From Sphingobium arseniciresistens (GTDB lineage: Bacteria > Pseudomonadota > Alphaproteobacteria > Sphingomonadales > Sphingomonadaceae), in assembly GCA_029167225.1 (NCBI GenBank), contig JARFNK010000014.1, forward strand, positions 88,624-152,623: DNA of 64,000 bases, written 5' to 3'. The notes under the pieces are model-generated. The model searched no databases. It was given only the letters and a program-made list of their open reading frames with translations, and was not told the origin of the DNA. The position numbers and the translations under genes were made by a program. This document shows, one piece after another, positions 1 through 8,068 of this stretch; positions within the stretch are counted from its first letter, which is position 1, and every line of letters starts with the position of its first letter.

Positions 1-1722
1 GAGGCGGGGATGCGCGTGCTCGTGCTGGAAGCGGGCCCCGATCCGGGTGATGAGGCAAGCTACGCCGTTCCCGCCTTCCATCCGATGGCGAGCGAAGATC
101 CGGCCTTTTGCTGGCGCCAGATGGTACGGCATTTCGATAGGCCGGAAGAGGCAGCTGCCGACGACAAGGCCGATGCCGAGGGCAATATCCTGTATCCGCG
201 TGCGGGCTCATTGGGCGGATGTACGGCGCATAATGCGATGATCTTCCTCGTGCCGCCCGATGAAGACTGGGAACGGCTGGCGCGGGAGACAGGCGACGAG
301 GGATGGTCCGCCGCCGCGATGCGCCGCCACCGGCGCAGTGTCGAACGTTGCCGCCATCGCCCCCTGTGGCGCCTGCTGGCGCTGCTGGGGATCAACCCCA
401 CGGGCCATGGCTGGCGCGGCTGGCTGCCGGTGGAAAAGGCGATGCCGATGCGGGCGCTGTCGGATGCGGGGCTGATCCGCACGATCTTCCTCGCCGCGCT
501 GGTCGAACTGGGGCGAGGCAAGGGTCTGCTGGCGCGGCTGCATGCCTTTCTCCAGAATTGGGGCGATCCCAATGACGTCCGCCGGGGCGGATGCGAACAG
601 CTTTGCTATCTGCCGCTGTCGACGGATCGCCACGCCCGGACCGGGACGCGCGAACGGCTGTGCGCAGTCGCGAAGCGCTATCCCGACAGGCTTCACATCC
701 AGACGGATGCGCTCGTCACCCGCATCATCCTGGACGCCGGCGGCCGTGCTTCGGGAGTGGAATGGGTCGGCGGGCGGCATCTTTACCGAGCTTCTCCTTT
801 ACCTTCCCCGGAGCCCGGCGTCGCCATGACGTCACTGGCGGCGAGGGAGGTGATCGTGGCGGCCGGCGCCTTTGCCACGCCTCAGTTGCTGATGCTCTCC
901 GGGATCGGTGATCCGGCTCAGCTCGCCGCGCAGGATATCCCTGTGCGAGCAGCGCTGCCCGATGTGGGGCGGAACCTTCAGGATCGCTATGAGATTTCGC
1001 TCGTCAATCGCATGGTCCGGCCCTGGCTGTCGATGAATGGGGCGGCGTTTTCAGTCAAGGACCAGCCCTATCGACTGTGGCAGCGCTGGCGGCGCGGCAT
1101 GTATATCTCCAATGGCGCGGCGATCACGGCTCTGCGGCGGTCCTCGCAAGCGCTGGGCGACAGTCCCGATCTCGTGCTGATGGGGCTGATCGGACGGTTC
1201 CAGGGCTATTATCAAGGCTATGCGCAGCATGTTTGGCCGGGTGCCGACGGCTTTTCCTGGGTGGTGCTGAAGGGGCAGACGGGCAATCGCGCGGGCTCCG
1301 TAACGCTCGCTTCGGGTGATCCACGCGATCCGCCGCTGGTGAATTTCCTCAATTTTGCGGAGCATGGCGACAGGGATCTCGATGCCCTGATCGAGGGGCT
1401 GGGGATGGCCCGCGACCTGACCCGCCCCCTCGTGGCGTGCGGCGCGATCGCCGAAGAGGAACTTCCCGGCCGCGCGCTGGACGGCGCGGCGCTGCGGACA
1501 TGGGTGCGCGCGAACGCATGGGGGCATCACGCCTGCGGGACGGCCGCGATCGGGCCGGTGCTCGATCCGCAAGGGCGCGTTCATGGCGTCGGCGGGCTGC
1601 GGGTGGTCGATGCCTCGATCTTTCCGCGCATACCGGGGCTCTTCATCGTCGCGGCCATCTATCTCGCGGCGGAAAAACTCGCGGCCGACATCCTTGCCGA
1701 CGCCGCCATTGGGAAAGGTTGA
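1..1722 (+). CDS. GMC-family FAD-dependent oxidoreductase (5' end outside window)
   Basis: Flavin enzyme of the glucose-methanol-choline family, which oxidises an alcohol group with FAD and usually passes electrons to oxygen or a carrier; the substrate is unknown. The frame is open from base 1 (Glu-Ala-Gly before the first Met at 10), so the true start and the N-terminal GxGxxG nucleotide-binding loop lie upstream. Visible family marks are VLEAGP (end of the FAD-binding beta strand), the SLGGCTAHNAM segment, and a C-terminal block with the catalytic-histidine motif HHACGT followed by VVDASIFPRIPG. It ends 3 nt before the catalase-family gene, so the two are probably co-transcribed. If it acts as an oxidase it could supply peroxide to the heme proteins next to it; that is inference. 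Confidence 0.88.
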   Translation, partial: EAGMRVLVLEAGPDPGDEASYAVPAFHPMASEDPAFCWRQMVRHFDRPEEAAADDKADAEGNILYPRAGSLGGCTAHNAMIFLVPPDEDWERLARETGDEGWSAAAMRRHRRSVERCRHRPLWRLLALLGINPTGHGWRGWLPVEKAMPMRALSDAGLIRTIFLAALVELGRGKGLLARLHAFLQNWGDPNDVRRGGCEQLCYLPLSTDRHARTGTRERLCAVAKRYPDRLHIQTDALVTRIILDAGGRASGVEWVGGRHLYRASPLPSPEPGVAMTSLAAREVIVAAGAFATPQLLMLSGIGDPAQLAAQDIPVRAALPDVGRNLQDRYEISLVNRMVRPWLSMNGAAFSVKDQPYRLWQRWRRGMYISNGAAITALRRSSQALGDSPDLVLMGLIGRFQGYYQGYAQHVWPGADGFSWVVLKGQTGNRAGSVTLASGDPRDPPLVNFLNFAEHGDRDLDALIEGLGMARDLTRPLVACGAIAEEELPGRALDGAALRTWVRANAWGHHACGTAAIGPVLDPQGRVHGVGGLRVVDASIFPRIPGLFIVAAIYLAAEKLAADILADAAIGKG

Positions 1723-1725
1723 TCG

Positions 1726-2901
1726 ATGCTTACGCCGCTCCATCGCCTGCTCGAACTTGGCCTACACGCCGAACGCAGGATCGATCCCTTCATCCGCCCA
1801 GCGCTGGACACGGCGCTGCGATGGCCGCTGACGCGCTTCGTCAACTGGACGATCAACCTGACGCGCAGCCGCGACGTGCCACCGCTTGCCGGGGAACGGC
1901 TCTGGGCCGACGAGGATGAGAGCCTTGACCGGATGGTGGCGGAAATGAAGCGCCAGCTCGATATCGATTTCACCCCCGGCAATTATGAGCGGGCGGGCAA
2001 CACCAAGACCCATGGGCTGGTGCATGGCGAGCTGACCGTCTTGCCGGGACTGCCCGAGCATCTGCGCCACGGAATTTTCGCGACCGAGCGCAGCTATCCC
2101 GCATGGGTCCGCTTTTCCAATCCCGGCCCGCATGTGGAGCCCGACATCCGGGATGTCGGGTTCGGCAGCATCGGCGTGAAGCTGATGGATGTGCCCGGCC
2201 CCAAGCTGATGGACGACGAGCAGCATACGCAGGACTTCACGGCCGTCACCACCGTCACCTTCGTCACGCCGACGACACGGGAGAATGCCTTCCTGCAATA
2301 TTGGAGCCGGCGCCACCTGCCGGTCTGGTACTTCCTGAACCCCAAACGCTCGCATATCCGCGACTTCATCATGCAGGGGCTGTGGAACCGGACGCTCGCC
2401 AATCCGCTGGCCAACGCCTATTTCAGCTGCGTTCCCTATCTGCTGGGGCAGGGCCAGGCGATGCAATACAGCTTTCACCCTCTGACGAAGGTATCGACGC
2501 GCATTCCCCGCCTGCCGCTTCGGCCACCCGAGAATTATCTGCGCGACAATCTGGCCCAGTCGCTGAGGGAAGGCGAGGCGCGGTTCGAGATGCGGGTCAT
2601 CCTGCAGCGCGACCCCTTCCACATGCCCATCGAACAGAATGGCGTGCTGTGGGATCCTCGCCGCTCGCCGCGCATCCCGGTCGCGACGCTGACCATCCCG
2701 CGGCAGGAATTCCAGTCGCCCGAACAGTTCGCCTTTGCCCGCCAGCTGACGATCAACCCGTGGCACAGCGTCGCCGATCATCGCCCGCTCGGCAATCAGA
2801 ACAGGGCGCGCAAGCGGATGTATTATGAGATGTCGCGCTACCGCCAGTTGATGAATGGCGAGAGCCATGTCGAGCCCACAGGACGCGAGCGGTTTCCGTG
2901 A
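1726..2901 (+). CDS. Catalase-family heme protein
   Basis: A 391-residue protein with a catalase-like heme fold, shorter than a classical catalase (about 480 or more residues). The distal region carries KTHGLVHGEL with His at residue 96. The C-terminal stretch HRPLGNQNRARKRMYYEMSR (about residues 353-372) resembles the proximal heme site, where Arg and Tyr face the iron. Such small catalase-like proteins include true catalases, organic peroxidases and fatty-acid hydroperoxide enzymes, so H2O2 may not be the substrate. The N-terminal 60 residues are a non-catalase extension. The gene follows the GMC oxidoreductase by 3 nt and converges on the DyP peroxidase gene. Confidence 0.85.
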   Translation: MLTPLHRLLELGLHAERRIDPFIRPALDTALRWPLTRFVNWTINLTRSRDVPPLAGERLWADEDESLDRMVAEMKRQLDIDFTPGNYERAGNTKTHGLVHGELTVLPGLPEHLRHGIFATERSYPAWVRFSNPGPHVEPDIRDVGFGSIGVKLMDVPGPKLMDDEQHTQDFTAVTTVTFVTPTTRENAFLQYWSRRHLPVWYFLNPKRSHIRDFIMQGLWNRTLANPLANAYFSCVPYLLGQGQAMQYSFHPLTKVSTRIPRLPLRPPENYLRDNLAQSLREGEARFEMRVILQRDPFHMPIEQNGVLWDPRRSPRIPVATLTIPRQEFQSPEQFAFARQLTINPWHSVADHRPLGNQNRARKRMYYEMSRYRQLMNGESHVEPTGRERFP

Positions 2902-2920
2902 TGGTCGCCGCCGATCGTCT

Positions 2921-4351
2921 TCAGTCGGCCAGAATGGCAGAGAGCCCCTTGAGGCTGGGCAGGAAGAAATAGGCGCCGCCCTTGACCGTCACGAATTGCG
3001 GCACGCGGCCGAGCATATGCGGGCATCCGTTCGCGTCGGCATAGCCGAAACCGTCGGCGGCGAGCCCGCCGTTCGCCGTCAGTCGATTGCCGAGCAGCGG
3101 GTCCGCTTCGCCGCTGAGGCCGGCGAAATTATGGCTGGCGATCCATGCGCCCTGCACGAACTCGAACTGCCGGGCCAGGCTGGCATTGAGGCAGATGAAG
3201 TGCAGGCCGGACGCTTCGCCAGCGCCTGCGCCGTCACCGCTCATCGCCTCTGCGGGTGTGATCACGGGGCCATAGGGGCGGCCGCGACGAATGATACGAT
3301 GGAAGCGGGCAGCGGCGACGGCGTCATGCATTGCCGTTCCCTTGAGGCCCAGCGACGACAGGAGATCGCGGAAAAAGCCCCGTCGCCCTTGCGGATCGTC
3401 GCTGCTGCGGGGATTGGCGCGGCGGATATGGGCGCCGATCGGGCAGGCCGCGCCATCTGGGTCGGTCATGAACGTGAAGCTATTCTGTTCGTCCTCCATA
3501 CCTTCGATTTTCGTCACGGGAAGCCTAGCAAGCGGTCTGCCGTCCATCGTCCGGCCCACCATCTGCTCGGCCAGAGGGGTTGCGCCCTCGGTTCCCGCGA
3601 CATCCTCCAGCCAGCGCCAGAAGCCGCGCACATCCTGTTCGAGCTGGCGGTAGACGAGATAGCTGCCATTGTGCCCGACATCTTCCGCCTCCGGATGATC
3701 GGCGACGAAGCCATATTCGTTGGGATAGCCAAGCAGCACTTCACCCATGGCGAGCCGGTTGCGATAGATCCGGTCGCGTGCGCCGCCGGGTTCCAGCGTG
3801 CCATCCCAATCCAGCATGGGCTGTGAGACTCCATCGACGAAGCCGAATGGCTCATGCCCGACATGGCCGTTGGTACGGTTGACCGTCAGAAGCGTACAGC
3901 CGGCAGAGGGAAGCGCGGCGAGGAGTTCTGCCTCCATGGCGGCGATCTCGTCTTCGGCCGCCATCAGGATCAGCAGCAGGTGGGGTTCCGCTGCACCCGT
4001 TCCCCACGCCCAATGTTCCGGGGCATTACTGCCTTCGTCGCCCAGACGGTGCGAGCGGCGCTCGTCACCGGCCATGCCCTCGAGAAATTCCGGGGCGAAG
4101 CCGGGGACGGTATCGGGATCGAAGCCGATGGCGCGGAGACCGGCTGCGGTAAAAGCGATCTGGTCGACGCGGGGCAGGCGGCGCGCCTTTGCCGCGCCAA
4201 GCGAGGTCACCGGCCATTGCCGCAGCCACGCTCGGGCGGCCGCAGGGTCGGTGATCCGCAGCAGCAGATAGCGCGCGCCACGGAGCGACCCGAAGCCGCG
4301 GTCGACGATCGCCTGGATGTCGTCGACTTCCGATGCGGCGGTCCTGCTCAT
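2921..4351 (-). CDS. DyP-type peroxidase
   Basis: Heme peroxidase of the dye-decolorising family, 476 residues. The diagnostic GFVDG motif (GxxDG, catalytic Asp) is at about residues 170-174. The proximal heme-histidine motif GAHIRRANPR is at about 306-315, and the C-terminal LHFICLNASLARQFEFVQ stretch is typical of the family. I chose the ATG at 4351 because it makes an ATGA overlap with the upstream gene; an in-frame ATG at 4366 would add five residues. There is no signal peptide. The gene is last in a three-gene leftward operon and converges on the catalase-family gene. The physiological substrate cannot be read from sequence. Confidence 0.92.
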   Translation of the reverse strand: MSRTAASEVDDIQAIVDRGFGSLRGARYLLLRITDPAAARAWLRQWPVTSLGAAKARRLPRVDQIAFTAAGLRAIGFDPDTVPGFAPEFLEGMAGDERRSHRLGDEGSNAPEHWAWGTGAAEPHLLLILMAAEDEIAAMEAELLAALPSAGCTLLTVNRTNGHVGHEPFGFVDGVSQPMLDWDGTLEPGGARDRIYRNRLAMGEVLLGYPNEYGFVADHPEAEDVGHNGSYLVYRQLEQDVRGFWRWLEDVAGTEGATPLAEQMVGRTMDGRPLARLPVTKIEGMEDEQNSFTFMTDPDGAACPIGAHIRRANPRSSDDPQGRRGFFRDLLSSLGLKGTAMHDAVAAARFHRIIRRGRPYGPVITPAEAMSGDGAGAGEASGLHFICLNASLARQFEFVQGAWIASHNFAGLSGEADPLLGNRLTANGGLAADGFGYADANGCPHMLGRVPQFVTVKGGAYFFLPSLKGLSAILAD

Positions 4352-5616
4352 ATCTCGGCGATCCATTGGCGCAGGGCCTTGCCCGTGGGCGGATTTTCGA
4401 AGCCGCGCCTGATCCGTGTGTTGCGGGCCATGTCATAGGTGGTGAGGCCCGGCGCCGCCTTGTACCAGACCTGCGTCGGGATCTGGTGATGGAACAGGTA
4501 GCGCTTGAAATCCTGCTCGTGCCGCGCGCCGCCCAGGATCAGCCAGCGGGTGCGGGGATAGCCAAGGCCATTGGAGAAAGAGAGGTTGAGGCCGAAGGCA
4601 ACCTTGTTGATGAAGTCGTCATTATAGGCTTCCCGGCTGCCGTCATAATTGCTGGCAAAATAGACGCGCCGCCTGTCGTCAAGAAAGGTCCACGAAGCAA
4701 AATGGATCGTGTTGACGCGGCCCAGCCGGCCCTTGTTGTAGATGTGCCTTGCCCCCCAGTTGATGATCCAGAGGATGACGATCGTCAGCCACCGCCGGAA
4801 CAGTCCGGGCTTGAGCGAACCGATCGCGCTATACTGGTTGGTGATGTCATGATCCTCCAGCGCTGAGAGCAGGCGGTTGCGCGGCCGGGACGGGGTGGGC
4901 GCGATGACCGGATCGCGGCGTTCGCGCCATCGCAGTAAAATCGCCAGGAATGGCAGCAGGGGCAGGAGGATGGGCGCGAGCAGGAGCGCGATCACGGGGA
5001 GCAGCAGGAAGTGGCCGGCTTCCCTTATGTGCCAGCCGATCGAGCGTCGGGGGAGGGGGGTGAGGGCAACGGCGGCCCCTGCCTGATGCAGGATGGGCCA
5101 AAGCTGTTCCGGCGGCTTGCCCGGATGTGCGATCCGCGCGCTTCTGAGCGCCCGATGCAGCGCGGCTTCTTCACGGACTTGTACCACGCTTCGGCCGCGC
5201 CAGTTGGCATAGGTCGCGGCGGATCGGACCCGGTGAGCATTTATCCACTGCCCAAGGTCGGTATCGCTGCCGAAATCGGTGCAGTGACTGAAGATCCGGC
5301 GCAGGCCCGCTTCTCCGACGGCGATGAGATCGGCGATCAATCCGTCCGGGCCATCATCGAAATCGGCGACGAAGGCGAGGCGCGTCGGTTCATGCACTGG
5401 CAGCGTCGGCGTGATCAGGCGATCGGGAAGCGAGGGATCATCCAGAATGACGAACCGCGCGACATGCAGCTGCGCGATCCGGCCGAAGGGCACCAGATCA
5501 TTGTCCGGGTCGGCCTGCCCCGGGGCGTGGTTCATGGTCGCCAGCAGCGCTTCGAGGGCGGGCGCTGCATCATGGCGCAGGGCCGAGGCCACGAACAACT
5601 GCCCTTGCGGGACCAT
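4348..5616 (-). CDS. Membrane protein of unknown function, internally duplicated
   Basis: A 422-residue protein whose family I do not recognise. Two soluble blocks look like diverged copies: one from about residue 50 (LHVARFVILDD, then a stretch ending in FDDGPDG) and one from about residue 305 (IHFASWTFLDD, then FASNYDGSREAYNDD). Between them lies a strongly hydrophobic segment (about 205-235) and a shorter one (about 280-296), so the protein probably spans or sits on the inner membrane. It is translationally coupled to the DyP gene (ATGA overlap) and starts 2 nt after the 146-residue gene ends. The context suggests a partner in peroxide or lipid-hydroperoxide chemistry, but no catalytic motif is obvious. 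Confidence 0.7.
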   Translation of the reverse strand: MVPQGQLFVASALRHDAAPALEALLATMNHAPGQADPDNDLVPFGRIAQLHVARFVILDDPSLPDRLITPTLPVHEPTRLAFVADFDDGPDGLIADLIAVGEAGLRRIFSHCTDFGSDTDLGQWINAHRVRSAATYANWRGRSVVQVREEAALHRALRSARIAHPGKPPEQLWPILHQAGAAVALTPLPRRSIGWHIREAGHFLLLPVIALLLAPILLPLLPFLAILLRWRERRDPVIAPTPSRPRNRLLSALEDHDITNQYSAIGSLKPGLFRRWLTIVILWIINWGARHIYNKGRLGRVNTIHFASWTFLDDRRRVYFASNYDGSREAYNDDFINKVAFGLNLSFSNGLGYPRTRWLILGGARHEQDFKRYLFHHQIPTQVWYKAAPGLTTYDMARNTRIRRGFENPPTGKALRQWIAEI

Positions 5617-5618
5617 GG

Positions 5619-6059
5619 CTAGTCGCCAAACTCCAGCGCGAAATCAATGAGCCGCTGCTTGCCCCAATAGACCTTGCCCAGGTAGACATTCGGCTGGATC
5701 ATGCGAATTTCGTCGCGCACTCGTGAGGCAACAAGCGACGTATCGGAATAATCGAGGACGATGCACTCCTTGCCGTCCAGCCAACTCGCATCCTTGTAAA
5801 CCTTGGCCACGATAGCCTTCAGGCCCATAGGCAGGATATGGTTGCGCAGGAAGCCGTGCTTGGCATCGAACACCTTGCCCTGCCAGGCGAAGAAGTTGAT
5901 GATCGCCGCGATCTCGTCGGAAAAGCTGTTGCCCGGCGCAATGATCGCCGTGCCCTTGGCCTCCCCGTCGGGTATTGGCCCGGCTTCATGCGCAGAAAAA
6001 AGCGTGTCGAGTTCAGCCTGAGGCATTTTCAGCCATTGTGAAACGATCGTGCCCGCCAT
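5619..6059 (-). CDS. Conserved hypothetical protein, first gene of the DyP operon
   Basis: A 146-residue protein with no signal peptide or membrane segment. The C-terminal half (CIVLDYSDTSLVASRVRDEI then LGKVYWGKQRLIDFALEF) resembles a small lipid- or ligand-binding fold more than an enzyme, but I cannot assign a family. It is the first gene of the leftward operon that continues with the duplicated membrane protein (2-nt gap) and the DyP peroxidase. A purine-rich GGGAGAGGAACC sits directly before the ATG as ribosome binding site. Its likely job is to support the neighbouring peroxide chemistry; this is inference from position only. Confidence 0.6.
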   Translation of the reverse strand: MAGTIVSQWLKMPQAELDTLFSAHEAGPIPDGEAKGTAIIAPGNSFSDEIAAIINFFAWQGKVFDAKHGFLRNHILPMGLKAIVAKVYKDASWLDGKECIVLDYSDTSLVASRVRDEIRMIQPNVYLGKVYWGKQRLIDFALEFGD

Positions 6060-6823
6060 GGTTCCTCTCCCGATCCGTGCGACGAGACATGCTCGGTGGG
6101 AGAATGTCTGGCCGCGTGATGAAACGGATATTGCCTAAGCTACCGTGTTTTCGCGATCTCGAACGGGCTTGTTCTCAAGGTCATTCTTATGGGCTTGAGT
6201 GTTTCACCAATGCTCCCCTGTGACAAGTCATTAACAGGACGCTGCTGGTATTTGCGCAGCATGCGCGCAGCAGCGCCTTGCTCGATCGGGCGGAATGGAA
6301 ATTCCGGGACAGTCTGGATACGCAATTGTCTTGCGCTTCCATGGTGATGGGCAGATGCAGATGGGCAATGTTCACTTTTGAGCAACCATGTTTTCCGGGC
6401 TGGGACAGGCAATGGATTTGCAGGGTTGGCACCATGTCCAAGCGATTTTCCGCAGTAAACGGCCGGGCAGCAGCGCCCCACTCTACAAAGAGGCGATGAT
6501 GGATGTGTCGGGATGGACGCTCGCCACGCTGAGCGGCGCAGCACATGGTGCCATGATGGTGGGCGCGACGGTGGTTGCGCCCTGCCAGATCGAGCGATCA
6601 CCGCCGAAGGTCGAATGTCCCACAGGGCGGGATGGCGAGGACGTCATTATTCGCCAGAGCTCAAGTGTGCTGTCCAAAAAATACGTAAAATCTGTAGAAA
6701 ATGTAGAGTATCGCAACAATACTCCACAATGGTTTGAAATAGTATTTTGAATAGAGTTGCGGTTGATATTTTATTAATCCGGGTTCGCTAATCGTTTGCG
6801 TAGAAATTGATTGGGAGAACCCT
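6060..6823. other. Intergenic region of 764 nt without a convincing gene
   Basis: No reading frame here looks like a real protein on either strand; the longest are Cys/His/Arg-rich frames typical of non-coding DNA. An inverted repeat CGCTGCTG (6240-6247) / CAGCAGCG (6268-6275) could form a hairpin. The last 170 bases are clearly AT-richer than the surroundings and probably hold the promoter of the pilus cluster. The sequence GGGAGAACCCT serves as ribosome binding site for the gene at 6824. Confidence 0.5.
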
Positions 6824-7321
6824 ATGTTACGGAAGGTTGCTTGTCTTTCCGTTGGCGTGATCGCAATCGCATGTCCTTGTGCAAACGTGCAGGCTGCGAC
6901 GACGACGACCACCTTTCCGGTAACTGCAACGGTGCTGAAAGCCTGTGTTGTTTCGGCTACGGCGCTAAACTTTGGAAATTATGATCCAACCTCGGGAACG
7001 GCAACGGATGCGTCCTCGACGGTCACGGTGCTATGCACTGTCGGCACCTCCTTTACCATCGGGCTGAATGCCGGAACCGGCAGTGGCGCGACGGTCTCGA
7101 ACCGCAGCATGACCAATGGCGGCAACAGCCTGCACTATGCCTTGTACCAGGATAGCGGGCGCACGACGAACTGGGGCAACACGGCCGGCACGGATACGCC
7201 CGCGGCGATCGTCGCGCCTGTCTCCACATCGTCGCTAACCGTGTATGGGCGCATAGCTGCGGGCCAAAATGTTGCTGCCGCAAGCTATTCGGACACCGTC
7301 ACCGTTACGGTGAATTACTGA
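6824..7321 (+). CDS. Spore coat U domain pilus subunit
   Basis: A secreted structural subunit of the SCPU family, the pilin type of archaic chaperone-usher pili (Csu-like). The first 24 residues form a signal peptide ending near VQAA. The mature part shows family traits: an early Cys, LNFGNYDP, an MTNGGNSLHYALYQDS block and the C-terminal VYGRIAAGQNVAAASYSDTVTVTV, whose last strand acts as chaperone- and donor-strand-binding edge. It lacks the conventional FimA sequence pattern. It is the first gene of a four-gene cluster and, as the promoter-proximal subunit, the likely major pilin. Confidence 0.88.
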   Translation: MLRKVACLSVGVIAIACPCANVQAATTTTTFPVTATVLKACVVSATALNFGNYDPTSGTATDASSTVTVLCTVGTSFTIGLNAGTGSGATVSNRSMTNGGNSLHYALYQDSGRTTNWGNTAGTDTPAAIVAPVSTSSLTVYGRIAAGQNVAAASYSDTVTVTVNY

Positions 7322-7333
7322 AGGCACGGCGGT

Positions 7334-8068
7334 ATGCGTATGGCTCTTCCTGTGGCGGCGGCGCTCTTGCTGGCGTCGCCGATGGCCGTCAGGGCGGCAA
7401 CCTTCAGCATCTTTCCCGTTCGGATAGACCTGTCCGAACGGGAGCCGGTGCAGACCATGACCGTGCAGAACGGCAGCGATACGTCGACCCGCGTGCAGGT
7501 GCGTATTCGCGCCTGGCGACAGGAGAATGGCCAGGACGTGTTCGAGGAGACGCGGGACGTGCTCGTCAATCCCGCGATGTTCGAAATCGGCCCCGGTGAG
7601 CAACAGATCGCGCGCTTCGGCATGCGTACCAAGGCAGCCGCCGTGGAAAAAAGCTACCGCATCTTCCTTGAGGAGGTTCCCTCCAGCGCTCCGCGCGCGC
7701 CGGGGCAGATACAGACCCTGCTGCGGATCAGCGTGCCGATGTTCGTTCCGGCCGAGCAGGCCGCGCCCGCCAAACTCAACTGGAGCCTCTGGCCATCAGG
7801 TGCGCATCAGGTGACGTTGTCTGTCCGCAATGATGGTGCCAGTCATGCGCATCTGTCGGGCCTGTCGCTGATGAGCCGCGACGGGCATGTGCTCGGCAAG
7901 CAGGGCAGGGCGGTCTATATCCTGCCTGGGGCGACCCAGCCCGTGCTGATCGACGTCAAGACGCCGGTCGCTGCCGGCGAACGGCTCAAACTGTCCGCTT
8001 CCAGCGATCAATCCTCCCTGTCGGCTGAAATTATCAGCCAGGCAGGCCCGCATGATAGCCGTCCATAA
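7334..8068 (+). CDS. Periplasmic pilus chaperone (PapD-like)
   Basis: Periplasmic chaperone that folds pilin subunits and delivers them to the usher; 244 residues. A signal peptide (about 1-20) is followed by two Ig-like domains. The first starts with the FSIFPVRIDLSER strand and includes VQVRIRAWRQ; the IRVS-type strand ahead of the linker is seen as LLRISVPMFV. It starts 12 nt after the first subunit and overlaps the usher gene by 17 nt, showing tight coupling. Sequence style matches the archaic (Csu-type) branch associated with spore-coat-U subunits. Confidence 0.9.
   Translation: MRMALPVAAALLLASPMAVRAATFSIFPVRIDLSEREPVQTMTVQNGSDTSTRVQVRIRAWRQENGQDVFEETRDVLVNPAMFEIGPGEQQIARFGMRTKAAAVEKSYRIFLEEVPSSAPRAPGQIQTLLRISVPMFVPAEQAAPAKLNWSLWPSGAHQVTLSVRNDGASHAHLSGLSLMSRDGHVLGKQGRAVYILPGATQPVLIDVKTPVAAGERLKLSASSDQSSLSAEIISQAGPHDSRP

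Noticed and set aside
6388-6750. Possible small gene before the pilus cluster
   Set aside because: The frame crosses into AT-rich promoter-like DNA, has no ribosome binding site and gives an implausible protein.
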